In this document: positions 56,485 through 64,000 of the stretch, piece by piece
Layout of the letters: each line of letters begins with the position of its first letter
Numbering within the stretch: the first letter of the stretch is position 1
Source of the DNA: Ditylenchus dipsaci
Taxonomy: Eukaryota > Nematoda > Chromadorea > Rhabditida > Anguinidae
DNA: 64,000 nt
NCBI GenBank assembly: GCA_004194705.1
Contig: SADC01001334.1
Coordinates: 186,001-250,000, forward strand
Direction of reading: 5' to 3'
The notes under the pieces: model-generated
What the model was told of the DNA's origin: nothing
Databases searched by the model: none
Seen by the model: the letters and a program-made list of their open reading frames with translations, nothing else
Translations under genes and position numbers: made by a program

Positions 56485-56644
56485 TACCGTATTTCCTTTA
56501 ATAAAATCACCACGTCTAATGAACGCACCCCCTCTTTTTTTCACTAGGATTCCAGAGTTAAAGCCAGTTTTGATTGACAACTTAATAATTTTCGAGGGGT
56601 TGGAAAATAAACGCACCGGTGCTTTAATTAAAGGAAATACGGTA
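56485..56644. mobile_element. foldback MITE, family B
   Basis: TACCGTATTTCCTTTAATAA and the inverse ending GAAATACGGTA. The 182-codon forward frame over this region is repeat on both sides and is not called. Confidence 0.8.
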
Positions 56645-56836
56645 ACCGTAAAAAGTAGGCTTAGAGAAAAATGCGCTTTGGAGGGGGCGGGCACTTGGGC
56701 TTTCACGGCTGTTTACCTCCTTTTTTTTCAAATCACAGTCGGCTCTCCATATAAGACCACCCTTAAAAATTCGTCGAGTGCTGCACTTTTTTTTCACTTC
56801 AATTTTGACCTCTTTTACCAAATCTTAATCGTCAAT

Positions 56837-57263
56837 GGCTAAAATTGATTTACGCCCTCAAAAAACTGATTTACGCCCTCAAAATACTGGTTTACGCCCT
56901 CAAATCTATATATTGCCATTTTTTGTCAAATTTTTGTTGCCACTTTTTCAATATTTTTACACCAGCATGTAGCCCTGAATCTTGGCTTTCTAACAAGCTA
57001 TTGACTGATTTTCTGAGATTTCAAAAAAATTTTTTGAAAAATTTGCTCCATACAAAGACTTTTTTCTCCAGCTTTTTGAAATCTCAGAAAATCAGTCAAT
57101 AGCTTGTTAGAAAGCCAAGATTCAGGGCTACATGCTGGTGTAAAAATATTGAAAAAGTGGCAACAAAAATTTGACAAAAAATGGCAATATATAGATTTGA
57201 GGGCGTAAACCAGTATTTTGAGGGCGTAAATCAGTTTTTTGAGGGCGTAAACCACTTATAGCC
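56837..57263. mobile_element. 427-bp Mutator-like MITE with 9-bp target duplication
   Basis: Long inverted arms with three copies of TTTACGCCCTCAAA at each end and the GTAGCCCTGAATCTTGGC motif near each inner edge. The 9-bp ATCGTCAAT flanks both sides (56828-56836 and 57264-57272). Nine bases fit Mutator-like elements. Mirror-image frames of 85 codons on the two strands are repeat. Confidence 0.85.
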
Positions 57264-57277
57264 ATCGTCAATCTATT

Positions 57278-57737
57278 TGCATAAATTGATTTGGTTTGCT
57301 AAAAACCTGAAATATGCCACGAAAAAGCAAAATTGATATTAAATTGATATTTTGTGCTGATTTTTTAAATTTTTTATAGTATCGTGTAGCCTAGTATCTC
57401 AGCTTTTCAACAAGCTATCAAACTCTACCGAATTATTTCAAAAAAGTAGATATTCGGGGTGTAAGTGAAGTTACGAAAAGAAAAAAAGTTACTTCAATCA
57501 AACTCCTGAATTTCCTTCAATTTTTAAATGATTCACTGCAGTTTGACAGCTCATTAGAAAGCTGAGATCCAGGGCTACACAATAATGAAAAAATGTCAAA
57601 AAATCAAAACAAAAACTTTGTCAAATTTAGAACAAAATTAAAACTAAAACAAAAACTTTGTCAAGTTTTTTCGCGGTACATTTCAGGTTTTTCGTGGTAC
57701 TTTTCAGTTTTTTTAGTAAACCAAATCAGTTATAGCC
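57278..57737. mobile_element. 460-bp Mutator-like MITE adjoining the previous one
   Basis: Edges TGCATAAATTGATTTGGTTT and inverse GGCTATAACTGATTTGG. The 9-bp CAATCTATT flanks both sides (57269-57277 and 57738-57746). Inner pair GTAGCCTAGTATCTCAGC at 57379 and AAAGCTGAGATCCAGGGC at 57559. Confidence 0.8.
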
Positions 57738-57746
57738 CAATCTATT

Positions 57747-59323
57747 ACGGAAAATAGCAAGTATTTGAATTATACTAGTCATTTGTGAATGATTTAAGAC
57801 TTGCGCCAGTAAGAATCGTGGCTCTATATAAAACCGCCGTTATTATATCGAGAGATATAGGTCTTACTGCTACAAGGCTTAACTTTTTTTCATATCGGGC
57901 CGGTAAAATCGAAGTCCTTACGATATTCAGTACTAGACTGACGAATCAATTTCTGCAAAGGACTTTAGAATTAGGTTAGAAAGTGTCGAACACTATTCGA
58001 AAAGGAAGTTTTAAGGGTGGCGTGAAACCGATATTTAACTGGACTCTGCTTTACTTTCTGTGTTTTTTCGTTGTCCCTGTATGTATGTTTATTTTTTCAC
58101 CTATTATTTTCACATTTTTGCACTCTTAGGAAACACCTAGAATGGAAAACTAACTCTTAAGTTAGCAAAAGCAGACAAAAGACAGAGCAAGTGCCGAGAA
58201 AGTAAGTAACAGAGAAAATATATTATGGCGAGATGTAAGACAGCACCAAGAGGAAATTTAATCCCCAATACACACTTACTCACTCACCATTCTAACTTGT
58301 CAAATATGGGTGTGCCTACTACTTTCTCATAATTGTTTGTTTAACTGCTTCAAAGAAACCCTTAGTGTGTCATTTGGATGACTTTGGCAGAAAAAATATC
58401 ATATTTTGAGGTCATTAGTGGGGCTTTATGAAAATTTTCAACACCTTAATGGCCGATTATTTATGTAATCCACATCTTGTCATTTAAAAAAAACTTTTTA
58501 TTTTCTATCTGGCATTGCCACTCAGAACCATAGTGACCACATTTTGGCTAAATTGTAACCTGCACCCCACTCAATCAACAGGGGACCAAGGCAAATCAAA
58601 AAAAAATTGCAAAATTTTGTTTATAGGACAGGCTAAAAATAAAGTTTTCTAGAGCTACATTTTTGGATAATTTAACTATACAAATTTTATTTCCACTCTG
58701 TCCTAATTTCCAAATCTGTTTTTTGCCCTGGTCCCTATGGACTGCACGACATTTTGACCGGTTAATTTCTCAACTGTACAGTTAACCTAAATTTGACAAA
58801 GCAGAAAAAAAAACGTTTTAGCGGGCCAAGGAGAATATTTTGACCGATAATTTAGCCGAAAATTTTTTGACTGAGAATTTGTCCGGTCAAAGTATTCACA
58901 ACCGCTGGTCTGTTCCTGAATGACTCATACACAAAACACTTGAAAAAACACTCTTATCGATTCAGTTTCCTATTCTTTTAATACAACATTTGCCCACTTT
59001 TTCACAACGTGGGGTGGAAAAAAAAAGAACATTTGGTGACACATTTTCAAAACATCTAAAATATGTTTTTGTTGTGGCCGTACAATAGGTTTGGTCTCTT
59101 GTTTATAAGAGTAGAAGTGGTAGAAAAATCTTGGCCAAACCTTTTTGCCGTATGAGATTTTCTTGCTGCAAAAAACGTTTTTTCGCCTCTAAAATGCTTT
59201 TGAAAAAGAGAATTAAATATGCGCTTTTTGGCTGAAAAATGTTGGCTTTTGTTGAAAAGTACCTGAATTAGGGAAAAAGTGCCCATTTTCGGCTGTAATA
59301 TGAAATGTGGAACTATTTGGCTA
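57747..59323. other. intergenic, no gene recognised
   Basis: 57800-58030 is a diverged half of a family A element. 58575-58742 has GGGGACCAAGGCAAA inverted as TTTTGCCCTGGTCCCT, a foldback related to 21568 and 52110. The rest is unassigned. Confidence 0.4.
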
Positions 59324-59858
59324 AGGGTCGAAAATGGTCGTGCGTTGGATCCTCACTACCGGCATGCATTTGTTGGCAATTTTTTCGGCTGTTACTTTTT
59401 TAGACCCACAAAAGTCTCCTTTCCTGCAAAAAATCGTAAAAGCGAGTTTTTGTCGGTGTTTTTCCGACCGTAAAAATATATATTTTTGTTGAACATGTAG
59501 CCCTGAATCTCTAGTTTCTAATGAGTTATCAATTGACCTGAGGTTATTCAGAAAAATTTGAGATATGACCGTATCTATGAAACAACTCGTGTTTCATAAA
59601 AACTAACTTTTCTCGAAGTTTTTCAAAAAAATAAAGGGTCAATTGATAACTCATTAGAAACTAGAGATTCAGGGCTATATTTTGTTGTAAAAAAATATTT
59701 TTACGATCGGAAAAACACCCACAAAAACTCGCTTTTGCGATTTGTTAGAAATGAGAATTTTTTGGGTCGAAAAGAGCAACAACCAAACAAATTGCCAACA
59801 AATGCATGCCGCTAGTGAGGATCGAATGCACGACCATTTTTGACCGGTATTCGCTGCT
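59324..59858. mobile_element. 535-bp foldback with tRNA-like arms
   Basis: GGTCGAAAATGGTCGTGCG at the left pairs with the right arm ending GCACGACCATTTTTGACCGG. Inner arms include GCATGCATTTGTTGGCAA and GTAGCCCTGAATCTCTAG; the turn is near 59580. The right arm read on the minus strand has GCGTGGTAAAGCAGCGAAT (A-box-like) and GCATTCGATCCTCAC (B-box-like) next to it; the left arm copy is GTTGGATCC, a decayed box. Confidence 0.75.
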
Positions 59859-60900
59859 TTACCACGCAGGCTTTTTGGCTATGAGTATATTTTTGATTAC
59901 TAATATCCAAAAAGCACTCAAGTAACCTATTTGTCCTTTAGTGCTTGCACACAAATTGCTTGTTTTGTTAAATAAATTAGTGCCCTTTTTCCTGGTCACT
60001 AAAAGCCAACATATCCCCTTTTTTAGTCAACCTTTTTGAGTTTCCAGTTGTTATTACCCAATGGTTGTTGTGCATGTTTAATGGCACACACCCGTCCATT
60101 TGCCACTCCCCAATTGGAATTAAGCAAAGAGGAAATTGTTTCAGCAAGTGTGCGTGTCTGTCCTTTGCAAATGAAATAATTTAGCAGTTGAAGTGTGTAT
60201 GCAGGTCTTTTATTCTTCTTTGGATACCTGCCTTGTGCTATTTCGTTTGCCCCTACTATCACATGTCTGTGCTAGTGGTGTGTGTGAGGGGAATGGAGTT
60301 GTAGACACACACACGTGTGCCCTCCTCTATTTTTTGCTCGAGAGCAGAGCTTTTACAGGGTGGTCCGTTTAAAAATGTAAAAATCAGGCGCTAGTAGTCA
60401 ATCAACCGACCCACAAGAAGTTCTGATTGGGAAGCCCAGTACAAAAATCACAAGGATTGGTACTTTTCCGATCGTTATTCAAAAATGCTACAACTTTGCT
60501 ATAAAGACCCTAAATTCTTCTCTACAATGAGTGACTCTAGCTTGTGGCTGTTTCAGTGTGGCCGTGCATTGTAGACACTCCTTAGCCATACTGTGCAGCC
60601 ACTCATTGTGGATAATGTTTAACGTTACCTCTATTCTTAAAAATGACTGTCCTTTCATCGATGTTTGCATGCCTTCACGCCAAAGTTGCACTATTTTCGA
60701 AAAACGAACAGCAAAATTCAAATCATTGTAACATACTGTACTAACCTGACAAATCGGAAATGATCAAAAATTTCAAAAATTGAGGTAACAAAGGTGTCGC
60801 AGCCTAGGCGAGAATGAACTTTACGGTGATTGCCCTCCACCTTGTTAACTTGAAAGCCTGAAATTTAAAAAATTTTTTGGTTCCGCAGTGATTTTTCGAT
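59859..60900. other. intergenic; repeat-poor stretch 60000-60340
   Basis: No exon. 60000-60340 is unique and GC-richer with a CACACACAC tract. 60388-60410 has a family D-like GGCGCTAGTAGTCAATC. 60480-60830 is a diverged family A half. Confidence 0.35.
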
Positions 60901-60919
60901 AATTTACTGAACGACCATC

Positions 60920-60990
60920 AACTGACAATAGTCAACTGACAATAGATTCAATTGACAATAATCAACTGACAATAGATTTAACTGAAATCA
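60920..60990. repeat. CAACTGACAATAG repeat, inverse of the array at 61403
   Basis: Four units of AACTGACAATAG in the opposite orientation to the tandem array 410 bases downstream, so the two can pair. They frame a segment that includes a family D half. Confidence 0.65.
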
Positions 60991-61402
60991 GGATGGGAAT
61001 CAGCTGAATTGTCCGACCTGCTGGAGGATCCGCTCAACGTTGCTCTGTGGTGATTCGAAAGAAAGGATTCTGTTGTTAATTTTGAAAATATTTTGATGAA
61101 AATTCAGAAGATTTTCACCTTAGAGATATTCACCTTTTTTACTTTAGTAAAAAGTGCCCAAATTTATTTCCCAGACCCCGGAAAATGTGCGAAAACTCTT
61201 TATTAGTCACAACTTTCGTCGTTGGCCTACCCCCAAGCCTAAGGGCTAAGCCTAAACTTGTTGTTTGCAAGGGTAGTTACAGCATTTTTAAAAGGTCGGA
61301 TTGTTGGGGGGGGTAGTATTCGCTACTAGCGACTTTGTTTGAATTGTCACGGAAAAAATAAAGTTCACTGTGTGGTGGCTAATTATGTTAAATTAATTTT
61401 TC

Positions 61403-61565
61403 TATTGTCAGTTGACTATTGTCAGTTGAATCAATTGTCAGTTGACTATTGTCAGTTGAACCTATTGTCAGTTGACTATTGTCAGTTGAATCTATTGTCA
61501 GTTGACTATTGTCAGTTGAACCTATTGTCAGTTGACTATTGTCAGTTGAATCTATTGTCAGTTGA
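61403..61565. repeat. 30-bp tandem repeat (TTGTCAGTTGACTA..)
   Basis: Over five units of a 30-base repeat, itself two 15-mers of the TATTGTCAGTTGA type. The last bases alternate AACCTA and AATCTA, giving a 60-base higher order. Frames on both strands translate it as repeat peptide and are not genes. Confidence 0.85.
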
Positions 61566-62037
61566 TATTTTACCAATTTACTAGCCTTTTTTCCCGAATT
61601 TTGCAACTATGGGCTTGATATCTCAACGGATTTGACTAAAAGTCGTGTGCTGACTATGCAATGAGACCGAACTCTCCTGTGCGACTGAAAATCAAGCTCG
61701 CAAGATTTCCTTGTGAGACAATAAAGCTGAAAATTGCTGAAAGTAGGGCATAGTATGACATATCCGATCTTTTTTTGACAAACGTCTGTGATAAAGTTTG
61801 TCTGGCACGATTCAGTGTCAATAAGTATGATGAATGCCTCTCAAACAATGTGCCTTAACATTCCAACGTCGTTCTACGCGGTGCCATGGCATTTCGTCCG
61901 AAATTCAGTTCGTCCAAATTTGCATTTCAAGTCAAAATTTTTGCGAGAGAACCATTTTTACGGTCACAGAATAACTTCCACCGCTCAGAAGGCCGTGCCA
62001 AAGTGTCCGAAAGCCAATAAAATCTGGTTTTCGGGGG

Positions 62038-62349
62038 TTTACTAAAAGGGGACAAACTTTTTGAGAAAAAACGATTGAGCAAGTCATAATCGCAATGTAA
62101 TCGTGTTAATCGCTCAGAATCACACCTTCAAATATCCGAAACTATGTGTTGCTATGTGTATTGTTGAGGAGTGTGGGTGTGGGAGCCTAAGCCATGGGTG
62201 GTATAGTTGAATTTAAAACACTGTTTAGGGTGGTTTAGAGTAGATCGCGATGTTCGGTTGTAAGATTCTGATCGATTTACAAGATCACATTGCGATTTTG
62301 ATTCGCTCAATCGTTTTTTTTTGCAAACAATTTGTCCCCCTTTAGTAAA
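62038..62349. mobile_element. foldback element of about 310 bp
   Basis: TTTACTAAAAGGGGACAAA at the left, inverted at the right (TTTGTCCCCCTTTAGTAAA). Arms also pair AACGATTGAGC and ATCGCAATGT. Confidence 0.75.
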
Positions 62350-62596
62350 TCTCTTGAAAAATTAGTTTTATTAGATTTTCGCTACTGTGGCATGAGATTG
62401 GTATTTCGTGAATTAATCCCCTAATAGATTATAGAATCGCGGTGGTGACAAGCTATTTTTGCCTGGACAAATAGGTTTCAATGGAACAGTAAGCTTCAGG
62501 GTCAGTAGTAAGGCCATCTGGAACCTGTTATGAATGGGTATTCCCTCCCGAACCTGAAATTTTGGATTTCGGGTAGTAGAGCGCGTAATACTCAGG

Positions 62597-63378
62597 GGCC
62601 GTAGTAACAATCATAGTAACAACTTCCGTGGCTAAAAGTGGAATACCTCGGAGTTCAGTCCACTTTTTGAATAGCAGTTTTTTGCAAACAAAAATAGACT
62701 AGTTTTATCTTCAGATTTGATTACAATAATCTGAATCGCTCATCGGTAACCAGAGCTAGCACTAAATGCAAAAAAATATCCGCAGCTGCGGATATTTTTT
62801 GGACCTGTGAGGCTAAAAATCAAATTTATCGTACAGGTTTGAGCTGATTGTGATAATGTTTCACTTGGTTTGTAGCCTAGATTATAAGGAACATTTTGGT
62901 AGTTTCAAAAGTATTTTCGGCTTTACCAAACTTAAAATATCACTAAAAGTGCCTCTAAATATGGAGTTCGGAAAATTATCCGTGGATAGACTAAGCTAAC
63001 TTTTCAAATTCAATATTTAGAGGCACTTTTAGTAATATTTTAAGTTTGGTAAAGCCGAAAATACTTTTTAAACCACCAAAATGTTCCTTATAATCTAGGC
63101 TACAAACCAAGTGAAACATCATCACAATCAGCTCAAACCTGTACGATAAATTTGATTTTTAGCCTCACAGGTCCAAAAAATATCCGCAGCTGCGGATATT
63201 TTTTTGCATTTAGTGCTAGCTCTGGTTACCGATGAGCGATTCAGATGATTGTAATGAAATCTGAAGATAAAACTTGTCTATTTTTGTTTGCAAAAAACTG
63301 CTATTCAAAAAGTGGACTGAACTCCGAGGTATTCCACTTTTAGCCACGGAAGTTGTTACTACGATTGTTACTACGGCC
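62597..63378. mobile_element. 782-bp near-perfect hairpin element
   Basis: Starts GGCCGTAGTAACAATC and ends in its inverse. Arms of about 365 bases are nearly identical inverted copies around a loop of about 49 bases (62963-63011). Each arm also holds the small palindrome ATATCCGCAGCTGCGGATAT. No coding frame with a known domain and no clear target duplication. Confidence 0.9.
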
Positions 63379-63384
63379 CAGATG

Positions 63385-63510
63385 GTAGTCCAAAACACGT
63401 GGTATTTAGGTGATTGTACTTAGGGAGAAACACTCAGGTGATAGTATTTGGCAGTGCCTACATATTGGTACGCAGGTGGGAGTGGATCAATGGAGATTTA
63501 GACGTACTTA
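63385..63510. repeat. family G (CAGGTG/GGTAC) repeat
   Basis: Loose GGTGATTGTAC, CAGGTGATAGTA and GTACGCAGGTGG units following the hairpin, as at 35880, 48400 and 54440. Confidence 0.45.
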
Positions 63511-64000
63511 ATTTTGCCCGAATTTGGACGAATTGCCGTTTGGACGAACTGACTTTTGCACGAAATGCTATGGCACCTTTCTACGCAATACCCATAAAGG
63601 TGAAAAAAATAAAATTTTCAAAAAATACTTTTCAGCTAGTTAAATTTTTTGCAAAAAAATCACAATTTTCCTCACCCCACCCTGTAAATGCATTGCATGA
63701 GGCAGACAAAATTGCAGCCTACTCTCTTCTACTCTCAACGACTTTGTGCTTGTTTTTGGCTCAGGCAGCGGTGTCGGCAACCACCTCCACTATTAGTAAG
63801 CCAGTCCCACTAGGCCAGCTTCCATTGGCACACCGCCGACTTAATCCGCCTGCCTGGCACCCTTCTGCCCCTTTCAGTTCTTGTCATATATATGCTCATT
63901 TTGGACCGTCAATTGTTTGGGTTGCACTAATCACATTCACATGCTTTGTTTGCCATTTTATTAACAACCAAGAGGAGTCCAGACGAAAAGATGCTTTTGT
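63511..64000. other. window end; repeat-poor GC-richer stretch
   Basis: 63665-63870 is unique and GC-richer (for example GCCAGTCCCACTAGGCCAGC). Frames are short and show no known domain. It may be the upstream region of a gene beyond the window. Confidence 0.35.

Noticed and set aside
56294..56842. 182-codon forward frame, the longest in the window
   Set aside because: It runs through a tRNA-like module and a family B MITE and into a Mutator-like element; the composition is repeat, with no domain.
56845..57255. Two 85-codon frames on opposite strands with near-identical sequence
   Set aside because: They are mirror images created by the two arms of a foldback element.

Overview
This is a gene-poor, AT-rich stretch of an animal nuclear genome, most likely from a nematode. 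Two things point to a nematode. The Hox homeodomain ends in RMKHKK-EN, as I remember for nematode LIN-39, where arthropod and vertebrate central Hox proteins have RMKWKK. Two of the three genes also have a splice-acceptor-like site 9-10 bases before the start codon, as expected for spliced-leader trans-splicing. The clade cannot be fixed from the sequence alone. All gene models were built by hand from splice sites, reading phase and recalled family motifs; no search was run.

Layout. 1-16.4 kb: no protein gene seen; inverted-repeat (foldback) elements alternate with low-repeat DNA that probably includes upstream control sequence of the Hox gene. 16.54-26.98 kb (+): a four-exon Hox gene of the LIN-39/central class (352 aa) with a 6.9-kb second intron holding both foldbacks and repeat-poor islands. 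27.1-45.6 kb: dense mobile DNA, with one intact nuclear tRNA-Arg(TCT) at 29.93 kb on the minus strand. 45.65-50.48 kb (-): an eight-exon T-box gene (287 aa), TBX1/mls-1-like, with an N-terminal eh1 repressor motif. 52.41-53.70 kb (+): a seven-exon NAA10/ARD1 gene (178 aa), the catalytic subunit of N-terminal acetyltransferase A. It is divergent from the T-box gene across about 1.9 kb. 53.8-64 kb: more foldbacks, including a near-perfect 782-bp hairpin at 62.6-63.4 kb.

The three coding genes do not form a pathway. Two are developmental transcription factors (a Hox and a T-box protein) and the third is a housekeeping enzyme. The dominant feature is the repeat landscape: more than 35 foldback or MITE-type elements from at least ten families. 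Several have readable target-site duplications: 8 bp (hAT-like), 9 bp (Mutator-like), TA (Tc1/mariner/pogo-like) and TTAA-type flanks. The most unusual observations are (i) TTAA-AGG-ended foldbacks that carry tRNA-like modules between their arms, (ii) a miniature LTR retrotransposon whose LTRs contain a tRNA-Ser/Leu-like sequence, and (iii) one short motif that recurs as an inverted pair inside otherwise different foldback families.
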